Under the pieces are notes generated by a model. That model made no database searches, was not told where the DNA came from, and was given only the letters and a program-made list of their open reading frames with translations. This document shows, piece after piece, positions 1 through 6,625 of a stretch of 15,814 bases of DNA. Numbering within the stretch: position 1 is the stretch's first letter; the number at the start of each line of letters is the position of its first letter. The DNA is from Chloroflexota bacterium (lineage in GTDB: Bacteria > Chloroflexota > Dormibacteria > Dormibacterales > Dormibacteraceae). A program made the translations under genes and the position numbers. The stretch covers positions 7,029-22,842 of the forward strand of contig VBJR01000014.1 in assembly GCA_005880175.1 (NCBI GenBank), read 5' to 3'.

Positions 1-16
1 GTAGCCGCCGCCGGGC

Positions 17-937
17 TCACACGGCGCTGCGGGCGCCGGCGGCCACCATCCGGTTGGCGAGCGTGCCGATCCCCTCGACCTCGGCCTCGACCAGGTCGCC
101 GGGGCGCAGGAACTCGGCCGGCTCGCGCGCGAACCCGACGCCCTCCGGCGTGCCGGTCGCGATCAGGGAGCCGGGCAGCAGGGTCATGCCGACCGAGAGC
201 CAGCTGATCACGGCGTCCACCGGGTAGATCATGTCGGCCGTGTTCGCGTCCTGCTTGACGACGCCGTTCACCGACAGGCGCAGGCGCAGCCGCTGCGGGT
301 CCGGGATCTCGTCGGGCGTCACCACCCACGGGCCGCTCGGGCACGACCCGTCCAGGCTCTTGCCCTTGAAGAACTGGCCGCCCCAGCCGCGCTGGATGTC
401 GCGGGCCGTGACGTCGTTGATCACCGTGTAGCCGAACACGTGCTCGAAGGCGCGCTCACGGAGGATGTTGGTGCCGCGCCGGCCGATGACCACGCCCAGC
501 TCGACCTCCCAGTCGATCTGCTCGCTGACGGCCGGGTCGATCGGGATGTCGTCGTGGGGCCCGGCGATCGCGGTGATCGCCTTCGTGAAGATGGTCGGCG
601 GCTCGACCTCGCCGCCCCGGACGCGGGCACCCTCGGCGGCGTGCCTGGCGTAGTTGCGGCCGATGGCCAGCACGTTGCCCCGGGGCGGGTCCAGCGGCGG
701 CAGCAGCTTGACGCCGGCCAGCGGGCGCACGACGGCGCCGTCCGACGCGCCCGGCAGCTCCAGCAGCGCGGCCACACGGGCCAGCGCGTCGTCGCCGGCG
801 TCGATCAGCGCCAGCAGGTCGGGCGGCGGGGCGGGCACGCCCGCGGCGGCCGCCAGCGCGGCCAGGTCGACGACGCCGCTGCCGCGCAGGGCGCCCAGGC
901 GCCGGGCGGCGCCGTCCTCGAACATCAGCAGCCTCAT
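17..937 (-). CDS. Fumarylacetoacetate hydrolase (FAH) family protein
   Basis: A 306-residue member of the FAH superfamily: metal-dependent cytosolic enzymes that hydrolyse, decarboxylate or hydrate 2-oxo/acylpyruvate-type acids late in aromatic or sugar-acid catabolism. The first ~75 residues form the small variable N-terminal domain. The catalytic fold runs from about residue 85 (AIGRNYARHAAE) to 298. Visible signature residues are the E-x-E metal ligands E144/E146 in DWEVELGVV, D175 in INDVTARD, the FFKGKSLDG loop (189-197) and TGTPEGVG (261-268). Length is normal for the family. The ATG start is preceded by AGGAGG with a 12-nt spacer, somewhat long. The gene diverges from a GntR/FCD regulator and is probably controlled by it through the palindrome between them. 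The substrate cannot be told from sequence; acylpyruvase, 2-keto-3-deoxy-sugar-acid dehydratase or decarboxylase activity are all possible. The family call is secure. Confidence 0.93.
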   Translation of the reverse strand: MRLLMFEDGAARRLGALRGSGVVDLAALAAAAGVPAPPPDLLALIDAGDDALARVAALLELPGASDGAVVRPLAGVKLLPPLDPPRGNVLAIGRNYARHAAEGARVRGGEVEPPTIFTKAITAIAGPHDDIPIDPAVSEQIDWEVELGVVIGRRGTNILRERAFEHVFGYTVINDVTARDIQRGWGGQFFKGKSLDGSCPSGPWVVTPDEIPDPQRLRLRLSVNGVVKQDANTADMIYPVDAVISWLSVGMTLLPGSLIATGTPEGVGFAREPAEFLRPGDLVEAEVEGIGTLANRMVAAGARSAV

Positions 938-949
938 CGCGACACGTCA

Positions 950-955
950 CCTCCT
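950..955 (-). promoter_or_regulatory. Shine-Dalgarno of the FAH-family gene
   Basis: AGGAGG read on the minus strand, 12 nt upstream of the ATG at 937. The match is perfect but the spacing is on the long side. The GTG lying between is out of frame, so the ATG remains the best start. Confidence 0.6.
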
Positions 956-980
956 GTCCTTCGCCCCGAATGTCGCTTGG

Positions 981-992
981 ATTGTGGACAAT
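981..992. promoter_or_regulatory. Putative GntR/FCD operator palindrome
   Basis: The sequence is a perfect palindrome, ATTGT-GG-ACAAT, in the divergent intergenic region. It fits the general GntR-family operator pattern (y-GT-N-AC-r). It abuts the palindrome TCTAGA (993-998), which overlaps the FAH -10 element. A regulator bound here would cover the FAH -10/+1 and sit just upstream of the regulator's own start, so it could repress FAH and autoregulate. The palindrome is directly visible; binding by the adjacent regulator is inferred from position. Confidence 0.5.
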
Positions 993-1019
993 TCTAGACA
1001 CGATCAGGTGACCGGTCCA
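991..1019 (-). promoter_or_regulatory. Probable promoter of the FAH-family gene
   Basis: On the minus strand TGGACC (1019-1014) and TAGAAT (996-991) are separated by 17 nt, resembling a housekeeping sigma promoter (consensus TTGACA and TATAAT). Transcription would begin near 985, within the ATTGT-GG-ACAAT palindrome, which suits repression. The -35 lies inside the start of the divergent regulator gene. This is inferred from consensus match only. Confidence 0.45.
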
Positions 1020-1691
1020 GACACGGATCGCGGCGTCGCGGTGTACCGCGCGCTGCGCGAGCACATCGTCCGCGGGAGGTTCCAGCCGAACGAGCGGCTG
1101 GTCGAGGCGGACCTGGCCGAGCTGCTCGGGGCGGGCCGCACCACGATCCGGGCGGCCCTGGTCAGGCTCGACCAGGAGGGTCTCGTGCAGCGGTTGCCGA
1201 ACCGCGGCGCGCGGGTCCGCCTGGTGTCCGACCGCGAGGCGCTGGAGATCGAGCAGGTCCGGTCCGCGCTGGAGGCGCTGCTGGCCCGCCAGGCCGCCCG
1301 CCGCGTCACGGCCCGCGACGTGGCCGGGCTCCGCGCCGACATCGCCCGGATGCGCGCCCGCGTGGCCGAGGCCGACCCGCTCGGCTACTCGGAGCTGAAC
1401 GCCAGCTTCCACCAGCGGATCTGGTCGATCGCCGGCAACCAGGTGGCCACCTCGCTCCTCAGCACGTTGAAGTCGCAGAGCATCCGGTTCCAGTACCGCA
1501 CCATCCTGCAGCCGGGCCGGCTCCAGCGTTCACTGGAGGAGCACGAGGCGATCGTCGAGGCGCTGGCGGCCCGCGATCCCGAGGCCAGCCAGACGGCGAT
1601 GCGCGTCCATCTCCAGCACGTCGTGCACACGCTGGAGTCCGCCATCGCGCGCCAGAACGCACAGTCGGTGCGCCGGACCGCGGGACGATAG
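1008..1691 (+). CDS. GntR-family transcriptional regulator, FCD (FadR/VanR) subfamily
   Basis: A 227-residue regulator from the chosen GTG start. The winged helix-turn-helix spans about residues 10-72 (YRALREHIVRGRF... GRTTIRAALVRLDQEGLV). The all-alpha FCD ligand/metal domain spans about 80-210. Likely FCD metal ligands are H135 (NASFHQ), H179 (EEHEAI) and H201 (RVHLQH). The usual Asp four residues before the first His is Asn131, a possibly weakened metal site. The frame stays open upstream to 654, but that stretch is antisense to the FAH gene and not regulator-like. GTG 984 is in frame but would put the start codon inside the operator, so GTG 1008 is preferred. No Shine-Dalgarno precedes it. 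TAGACA lies 7 nt upstream (995-1000), so a leaderless transcript is plausible. It probably represses the divergent FAH gene in response to a small organic acid. Confidence 0.88.
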   Translation: MTGPDTDRGVAVYRALREHIVRGRFQPNERLVEADLAELLGAGRTTIRAALVRLDQEGLVQRLPNRGARVRLVSDREALEIEQVRSALEALLARQAARRVTARDVAGLRADIARMRARVAEADPLGYSELNASFHQRIWSIAGNQVATSLLSTLKSQSIRFQYRTILQPGRLQRSLEEHEAIVEALAARDPEASQTAMRVHLQHVVHTLESAIARQNAQSVRRTAGR

Positions 1692-1753
1692 GGCGTCGGG
1701 CCCGGCGGCCATGTGGACGGATGGTTGCGTCGTACAAGCGATTACAAAGTTGT

Positions 1754-1776
1754 GACTTAGCAAGGACTTAGCCAAG
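1754..1776. repeat. Imperfect tandem direct repeat in an intergenic region
   Basis: Two adjacent copies, GACTTAGCAAG (1754-1764) and GACTTAGCCAAG (1765-1776), differ by one inserted C. They sit in an AT-richer island between the regulator stop and the next promoter, about 25 bp upstream of its -35. They could be an activator site or the end of an upstream transcript; nothing in the sequence decides which. Confidence 0.45.
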
Positions 1777-1799
1777 CCTTATTGAGTCGGCGCATCGGT

Positions 1800-1827
1800 T
1801 TGACGAGGGTCCTGACCCTGTTAGCCT
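1800..1827 (+). promoter_or_regulatory. Promoter of the Dyp-like gene with an inverted repeat in its spacer
   Basis: TTGACG (1800-1805) and TAGCCT (1822-1827) are 16 nt apart, a good actinobacterial housekeeping-type promoter about 85 nt before the ATG at 1913. The spacer carries AGGGT-CCTG-ACCCT (1806-1819), an exact inverted repeat between -35 and -10. A protein bound there would block RNA polymerase. The promoter is a consensus match; the operator role is inferred. Confidence 0.5.
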
Positions 1828-1900
1828 CCCTCGGAACCGTCCGCCAGGACGGCATCCGCGTGGCGGCCTCTTGTCCGGGCCGCAGCATCACGCGAAGAAA

Positions 1901-1908
1901 GGGGGAGG
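1901..1908 (+). promoter_or_regulatory. Shine-Dalgarno deciding the ATG start at 1913
   Basis: GGGGGAGG lies just upstream of ATG 1913. It favours this start over the in-frame TTG at 1871, which has no ribosome-binding site and would place 14 extra residues before the Tat signal. Confidence 0.65.
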
Positions 1909-1912
1909 GCAA

Positions 1913-3478
1913 ATGAGCTTCGACTCGCTCCTGCAAAGGAGGGTGAGCCGGCGCGCCGCGCTCAAGATCGGTGCCGCTGGCGCGCTCGCGACTCAGGCCG
2001 GCATGCTCGAAACGCTGGCCACGATGCCGAACCGGCTGGCGCTGGCGGCCGGGACGCTGCCGAACATCCAGTTCGACATCGGCAACTTCATCCCGCCGGC
2101 CTTCACCGTGGAAGGCGTCCTGGTCCGCTTCGGACCGGTGTTCACCGCGTTCTTCCCGGGCAAGCTGACCCGGAACCCGGTGCTGGACGACCAGAAGCGG
2201 CTGGAGAACGCGCTGGGCCGCCTCGAGCAGGCGTTCCCGTACAGCCCGAAGGGCCTGTTCGCGATGGTCGCCTACGGCCTGCCGTACTTCAAGCGGCTGC
2301 CGCAGTCGCTGGTGGCGAGCCACATGCCGCGGCTGCTCTCCGACAACACGCGGTGGGCGCTCGAGGAGGCGGTCCCGAGCCCGACGGACGTCGTCGGCGG
2401 ACTGGTGGGCGGGCCCAACGCCCCCATCCCGAACGTCACGAAGGACCGGTTCAACGTCAACGTCCACATCGAGTCGAACGACATCCTGATCACGCTCCGC
2501 AGCGACTCGGTCCGCAACATCGTCGAGGGCTTCGGGTTCCTGGAGTGGCAGCTCGACAACCTGGTCCGGTTCGACACGCCGCGGCTGATCTTCCAGCAGC
2601 AGGGCCTGACCAGGAAGGTCGCGGACGCCAACCACCTGGAGTACGCCGGCCGGATCAACCCGATCTCACCGATGTGGATGGGCTTCCACGACCAGCAGGT
2701 CGACGCCGCTGCCGCGGCCCAGACGGTGACGTTCGAGGGCAGCTCGGTGGCCAAGCTGACGACCGCGACCGCGCGCGACTATTTCGCCAACGGCTCGATC
2801 CAGAACTTCAACCACAACATCCTGGACCTGTACCAGTTCTACGCGACGCAGGGCCAGGACTCGCGGCACCCGGACGGCGAGGACTATCCCGAGCGCGTCA
2901 TGTACATGCTGCGCGCGAACCAGATCGGGACGCCCAACGGTCTGCCGGCGCATCCGAACGCCGACCCATTCACGAACGGCGGCGGTCCGGGCGCGGTCGC
3001 CAACAAGTTCCAGGGCCCCAACGACACGTTCCTGAGCGCGCAGGACAAGTCCGGCAAGTTCGCCGCCGGGATGACGCCGGCGCAGCAGCAGAGCGCGACG
3101 TTCACCGGCCTGCCGCGCATCGGCCACGAGCAGGCGCTGCAGCGGTCCAGCCGGGCCGCCGACGGGACCCCCATCCACATCCGGATGGACGGGGCCGGCT
3201 TCGACAGCATGGACGTGCCCGCGTTCCAGGAGTTCCCGAACGGCAGGAGCATCCCGGCCGGGAGCAACCAGCCGAAGCTGCAGTTCAGCGCCTTCGTGCC
3301 GAGCGCGGAGTTCTTCCGCGTCATGCGGGCGAACGCCGCCGCGCAGGACCTGCAGAAGCAGTTCGACGTGGACCCGGACGACAACGGCCTGGAGCGGTTC
3401 ACGACCGCTACCCGCCGCCAGAACTTCCTGATCCCGCCGCGCACGCGGCGGTCCTTCCCGCTGCTCGAGCAGCGGTAG
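1913..3478 (+). CDS. Tat-exported protein related to Dyp-type peroxidases
   Basis: A 521-residue protein with a clear twin-arginine signal (VSRRAALKIGAAGALA, residues 11-26), so it is exported folded, as cofactor proteins often are. Several segments recall the Dyp-type heme peroxidase fold: NVHIESNDILITLRSDS (183-199), like the Dyp beta strand after the first half; PMWMGFHDQQ (253-262), at the place of the GxxDG motif with the final Gly replaced; KLQFSAFVPSAEFFRVM (455-471), like the conserved late strand; and NFLIPPR near the C-terminus. Candidate proximal histidines are H405 (RIGHEQALQRSSR) and H422 (IHIRMDG). With the motif altered, peroxidase activity is unproven. The gene has its own promoter and terminator and appears monocistronic. 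The Tat signal is secure; the superfamily link is a moderate-confidence judgement from motif order, and it may belong to a DUF family of Dyp-like proteins. Confidence 0.65.
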   Translation: MSFDSLLQRRVSRRAALKIGAAGALATQAGMLETLATMPNRLALAAGTLPNIQFDIGNFIPPAFTVEGVLVRFGPVFTAFFPGKLTRNPVLDDQKRLENALGRLEQAFPYSPKGLFAMVAYGLPYFKRLPQSLVASHMPRLLSDNTRWALEEAVPSPTDVVGGLVGGPNAPIPNVTKDRFNVNVHIESNDILITLRSDSVRNIVEGFGFLEWQLDNLVRFDTPRLIFQQQGLTRKVADANHLEYAGRINPISPMWMGFHDQQVDAAAAAQTVTFEGSSVAKLTTATARDYFANGSIQNFNHNILDLYQFYATQGQDSRHPDGEDYPERVMYMLRANQIGTPNGLPAHPNADPFTNGGGPGAVANKFQGPNDTFLSAQDKSGKFAAGMTPAQQQSATFTGLPRIGHEQALQRSSRAADGTPIHIRMDGAGFDSMDVPAFQEFPNGRSIPAGSNQPKLQFSAFVPSAEFFRVMRANAAAQDLQKQFDVDPDDNGLERFTTATRRQNFLIPPRTRRSFPLLEQR

Positions 3479-3496
3479 ACGACCGGAACCGCATCC

Positions 3497-3527
3497 GAAG
3501 CCGGGCGGCCCGCGGCCGCCCGGCTTC
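3497..3527 (+). terminator. Strong hairpin terminator after the Dyp-like gene
   Basis: A perfect 14-bp stem, GAAGCCGGGCGGCC (3497-3510) with its complement at 3514-3527, closes a 3-nt loop and starts 18 nt after the TAG. There is no U-tract, as is common for terminators in high-GC actinobacteria. Confidence 0.75.
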
Positions 3528-3636
3528 TCCCCGCTCGCCGGCGGCGGCCGTAACCCGGCCCGGTAGTCACAGCCGCGGGGGCCGTCTGGCGCCCACCCGC
3601 GGTCGGGGCAGGAAGGTCGGCAGGACTCGGGTTCCC

Positions 3637-3642
3637 GGGAGG
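3637..3642 (+). promoter_or_regulatory. Shine-Dalgarno of the PF03640-type lipoprotein
   Basis: GGGAGG with an 8-nt spacer to GTG 3651 supports that start codon. No convincing -35/-10 pair is visible in 3528-3636. Confidence 0.6.
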
Positions 3643-3650
3643 TCCGTGGT

Positions 3651-4253
3651 GTGAAGCGAGTGGTGCTGGCACTGGTCACCCTGGCGGTGGCGGGCTGCGG
3701 CGGCGTCGCGGCGGGGCCGCCTCCGCCCACTCCGACGCCCGTCAGGCCGCTGCTGACGGAGGCGAGCGACGCGACGCTGGGCCAGGTCCTGGTGGACGCG
3801 AAGGGGTACACGCTCTACTTCTTCGTGCCCGAGCAGGGGACGAAGATCGTGTGCACCGGCGACTGCGTCATGACGTGGCGACCGCTGATGGCGACCGGCG
3901 CCGGGCAGCCGGTCAGCACGGTGCCGCTGCCGGGCGTCCTGAGCACCGTGAACCGCCCGGACGGCGGCCGCCAGGTCACGTACGCCGGCTGGCCGCTCTA
4001 CACGTACGCGAAGGACGCGGCGCCGGGGGCCACCGCGGGCCAGGGCGCCGCGGGCGAGTGGTTCGTGGCCGAGGCGACCGTCACCGAGGCCACGCCGACC
4101 CCGACGCCGCCGCCGACACCGGTGCCCACCGCCCCGCCGGCGACCGCGCCGCCGCCTCCTCCACCGCCGCCCACGATGCGGCCGCCTCCCTTCGGGAACG
4201 ACGGTGACGCCGACAACCGCGGCGGACCGAACGACGGCGACGGCAACAAGTAG
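3651..4253 (+). CDS. Lipoprotein with secreted repeats of unknown function (PF03640/COG4315 type)
   Basis: A 200-residue lipoprotein. The signal peptide is VKRVVLALVTLAVAGC with lipobox VAGC, giving lipidated Cys16. Two copies of the PF03640-type repeat follow, at about 44-85 (GQVLVDAKGYTLYFF... CTGDCVMTWRPL) and 95-140 (GVLSTVNRPDGGRQVTYAGWPLYTYAKD). The CxxxC pair Cys68/Cys72 and the WxPL element are hallmarks, with Arg in place of the common second residue of WPPL. Residues 146-180 are a Pro/Thr tract that could span cell-wall material, followed by an Asp/Gly/Asn-rich polar tail. The family is common in Actinomycetota and related phyla; its function is unknown, though a redox or electron-transfer role is sometimes suspected from context. 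It is the first gene of an operon with a second lipoprotein and an ABC exporter, and its last 50 nt overlap the next gene. Confidence 0.85.
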   Translation: MKRVVLALVTLAVAGCGGVAAGPPPPTPTPVRPLLTEASDATLGQVLVDAKGYTLYFFVPEQGTKIVCTGDCVMTWRPLMATGAGQPVSTVPLPGVLSTVNRPDGGRQVTYAGWPLYTYAKDAAPGATAGQGAAGEWFVAEATVTEATPTPTPPPTPVPTAPPATAPPPPPPPPTMRPPPFGNDGDADNRGGPNDGDGNK

Positions 4254-5127
4254 GCGCCTCACCGGCCTGGCGACCGCGGCCCTGCTGGCCGCGCTCGCCT
4301 GCGGGTCGGCCGGCGCGCCGGCGGCGCGGGACCCGGTGGCGGTGGGGCCACCCACGGCCGTGGCGCTGGCGGCCGTGCAGGGCGCCGCCGCCGGCGCGCT
4401 GTCCCGGACCGCCGCCGTCTCGATGACCCTGGCCGGCGGCGGGCTGTTCGGGGCCACCGCCTCCCGGGTGGACGGGACGGGCGCGTACGACTTCGCGGCG
4501 CAGCGGGGCGCCCTCTCCTTCACGCCGGCCGGCTTTCGGACCGGCGAGCCGATCGTCTTCACCCCCACCGCGGTCTACGTGCGCCCGCCGCCGGGCGCGA
4601 GCCCGCTCCCCGCCGGCAAGACCTGGACCGTCGCCGACTTCACCGACCCCGAGGCCCTGACGTCCAACTTCCCGAAGCTGATCCCGCAGGCCGAGAGCGT
4701 GAACCCGGCGGTCACGCTCGGCCAGCTGCTGTGGGGAGGCGCCGCGGCGGCGGCCGCCGGCCACGAGACGATCGGCGGCCAGGACGCCGTCCGCTACGCC
4801 GTGACGGTCGACCTGGACCACGCGGTGGACGCCGTGACCGGTCCGGGCCGCATCCCGTTCGCCCGGGCGCTCGCGACCGAGGCCGCGGCGGCAGGCACGC
4901 CGGCGGTGGTCACCGTCACCGTCTGGGTGGCGGCCGGCGGCCGGCTGGCCCGCGTGCGGGAGACACCGCCGGGCACCGGCGTGGGCACGGTGACGACGAG
5001 CCTCACCGGGTTCGGCGGCGCCGTCCGGGCCGACCCCCCGCCGGCCGCCCAGGTCGTGGACATCCTCCAGCTCGGCCCGTCCGGCGAGCGCGAGAACCAG
5101 AACGGCGGCGCCTCGGATGGCGGCTAG
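4204..5127 (+). CDS. Probable LppX/LprG-like lipoprotein
   Basis: A 307-residue secreted protein. The N-terminus has basic residues (SRRLTG) and a hydrophobic stretch ending AALLAALACGS, making Cys33 a possible lipidation site, although L at -2 is not a textbook lipobox. The body (about 66-275) alternates amphipathic strands: AVSMTLAGGG, GAYDFAAQRGALSF, EPIVFTPTAVYVR, DAVRYAVTVDLDHAV and VVTVTVWVAAGGRLARVRE. This is the curved half-barrel pattern of LppX/LprAFG lipoproteins, which carry lipids or glycolipids in the envelope. The tail is polar. The only standard start before the signal is GTG 4204, which forces a 50-nt overlap with the preceding gene; CTG starts further in are possible. The stop overlaps the ATPase start by 11 nt, so it belongs with the ABC transporter, perhaps as its extracytoplasmic partner. 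The family call is from pattern, not strong motifs. Confidence 0.6.
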   Translation: MTPTTAADRTTATATSRRLTGLATAALLAALACGSAGAPAARDPVAVGPPTAVALAAVQGAAAGALSRTAAVSMTLAGGGLFGATASRVDGTGAYDFAAQRGALSFTPAGFRTGEPIVFTPTAVYVRPPPGASPLPAGKTWTVADFTDPEALTSNFPKLIPQAESVNPAVTLGQLLWGGAAAAAAGHETIGGQDAVRYAVTVDLDHAVDAVTGPGRIPFARALATEAAAAGTPAVVTVTVWVAAGGRLARVRETPPGTGVGTVTTSLTGFGGAVRADPPPAAQVVDILQLGPSGERENQNGGASDGG

Positions 5128-5789
5128 CGCCGCCGGCGCCTGCCCGGCGGTCCGGATCGAGGGCCTGGTCAAGCGGCTCCCGCGCGGCGTGACGGCGATC
5201 GCCGGCCTCGACCTGGTCGTGGAGCGGGGCCAGGTCGTCGGGCTGACCGGTCCCAACGGCTGCGGCAAGTCGATGACGCTGCGCGTGCTGCTCGGCCTGG
5301 TCCGGCCGACCGCCGGCCGCGCCCTGCTGTTCGGCGAGCCGGTGCGGCCGGGCGCGGCGGTGCTGGGCCGCGTCGGCGCGCTGGTGGACGGGCCGGGGTT
5401 CGTGCCCCACCTCTCCGGGCTGGAGAACCTGCGGCTGGCGTGGCGGCTGACGGGCCGGCCCGCCGCGGAGGCGCGGCTGGACGCGGCGCTTGCGCTACCG
5501 GCTGGGCCTCGCCCAGGCCCTGCTGGGCACGCCGGACCTGCTCCTGCTCGACGAGCCGACGACCGGTCTCGACCCGGCCCACGTCCGCGAGGTGCGTACG
5601 GCGATCAGGGGCGTGGCGGCGCGGGGTGGGACGGTGCTGCTGTCCAGTCACGTCATGGCCGAGGTCGAGGAGGTGTGCACGCACGCGGCGTTCATGCGCG
5701 AGGGGCGGCTGGTGGCGGCGGGCGGCGTCGCCCAGCTGACGGGGTCGCGCCGCTCGCTGGAGGCGGCCTACCTGGAGCTGGCCGGTTGA
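5117..5789 (+). pseudogene. ABC transporter ATPase (BcrA-like), frameshifted and missing its signature motif
   Basis: The ATP-binding subunit of an ABC-2-type exporter is split over two frames. The first frame (5117 to about 5492) has Walker A GPNGCGKS (residues 45-52) and the BcrA-type Q-loop region ALVDGPGFVPHLSGLENL (88-105). The second frame (about 5490-5789) has RYRLGLAQALLG, Walker B LLLLDEP, D-loop GLDPAH and H-loop SSHVMAEVEEV. The signature segment (normally like YSxGMxQR) that should join them is absent, about 20 residues by comparison with relatives. To restore the frame, the missing length must be 3n+2 nt, so this is a deletion and not a single-base slip or programmed frameshift. 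As given it cannot be a working ATPase. It is either real decay or an assembly deletion. ATG 5117 overlaps the upstream stop by 11 nt and the second-frame stop overlaps the permease start (TTGA), so the operon architecture is otherwise intact. Confidence 0.85.
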
Positions 5790-6625
5790 TCCGGATCGAG
5801 CTGGCCAAGCAGGCGCGGCCGCGCACGTTCGTCGCGCTCGGCGCCCTGGCCGGTCTCACGGTCGCGCTCGCCGTGGCGCTGGAGCTGACCGGCGCCGGGC
5901 GCGCCGAGCCGGTCGGTGACATCCCGCTCCTGCTGGTGCCGGCCGCGTCGCCGTTCGTCATGCCTCTCATCGCGCTGACCAGCACGATGAAGTTCTTCCT
6001 GCCCCTGGCGGTGTCGGTGTTCGCCGGCGAGGCGGTGGCCGGCGAGGCGCGCTGGGGGAGCCTGCGCTACGCCCTGGGCCGGGGCGTCCCGCGGTCGCGG
6101 TTCCTGGCCGCGAAGGCCGCGGTGGCGGCCCTGCTCTCGCTCGCGGCGGTGCTGCTGGTGCCGCTGGTCGCGCTGGGCGCCGGGCTGGCGATGGCCGGCT
6201 GGCAGGCGCTGCCGGCGGTGGACGGCGGCGCCTCGGCGGCGGTGCGCCAGGTCCCCGTGGTGTTCGCGCCCGCGGCGGCGCTCGGCCGCCTCGCGGTGGG
6301 GACCGCGTACGTCGGGGCGGGCATGACCAGCGTGTTCGCGTTCGCGTTCTTCCTGTCCACCGTGACGGCGCGACCGCTGGTCGCCGTGGCCGGCGGCGTG
6401 GGGCTCACGATCCTCTCGCGGGTGCTCAACTACGACTACCTGCCGGGCGTCGCCGTGCTCAGCCCGTACCTGCCCAACAACGACGTCGACCTGTGGCTGC
6501 ACCTGTTCCAGGAGCCGGCGCGAACCGCTGGCATGGGCTCGTTCCTGGTGCTGCAGGCGATCTACACGGGCGTGTTCCTGGCCCTGGCCTGGTGGTGGTT
6601 CACCCGGCGCGACGTGCTGTCGTGA
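5786..6625 (+). CDS. ABC-2-type transporter permease, first paralogue
   Basis: A 279-residue integral membrane protein starting MIRIELAKQARPRTF, a cytoplasmic amphipathic lead typical of ABC-2 permeases. About six hydrophobic segments follow (roughly 15-35, 65-80, 108-135, 165-190, 198-215, 255-272). Between the second and third lies FAGEAVAGEARWGSLRYAL, the cytoplasmic coupling-helix region shared with the next gene. The TTG start at 5786 overlaps the ATPase stop by 3 nt (TTGA), and GTGA joins it to the second permease. The frame is also open backwards into the N-terminal half of the broken ATPase, giving a spurious 502-residue fusion. A TTG start is chosen because MIRIELAKQ aligns with the start of the paralogue. 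The substrate is unknown; the two lipoproteins upstream suggest export or processing of an envelope lipid, peptide or antimicrobial. Confidence 0.82.
   Translation: MIRIELAKQARPRTFVALGALAGLTVALAVALELTGAGRAEPVGDIPLLLVPAASPFVMPLIALTSTMKFFLPLAVSVFAGEAVAGEARWGSLRYALGRGVPRSRFLAAKAAVAALLSLAAVLLVPLVALGAGLAMAGWQALPAVDGGASAAVRQVPVVFAPAAALGRLAVGTAYVGAGMTSVFAFAFFLSTVTARPLVAVAGGVGLTILSRVLNYDYLPGVAVLSPYLPNNDVDLWLHLFQEPARTAGMGSFLVLQAIYTGVFLALAWWWFTRRDVLS

Noticed and set aside
654..1007. A longer GntR regulator starting at 654.
   Set aside because: The added region is antisense to the FAH gene and shows Ser/Ala/Pro-rich shadow composition; the winged helix starts just after 1008.
2353..3654. A 433-residue plus-strand open frame.
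   Set aside because: It is Arg/Gly/Pro-rich, crosses the 14-bp terminator hairpin and overlaps the Tat-exported gene.
4080..4195. CCG/CCN-rich low-complexity repeat as a possible tandem repeat array.
   Set aside because: It encodes the Pro/Thr linker of the lipoprotein, a normal feature of cell-wall-spanning lipoproteins.
5480..5500. Programmed ribosomal frameshifting to make the full ATPase.
   Set aside because: No slippery run is present, and the signature motif is absent from all frames, so frame switching alone would not yield a working ATPase.
5117..6625. A continuous 502-residue frame that appears to fuse an ABC ATPase to a permease.
   Set aside because: Between about 5493 and 5785 it reads Gly/Arg/Pro-rich nonsense, while the real Walker B and H-loop sequence sits in another frame. 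The fusion is a product of the deletion and few stop codons at high GC.
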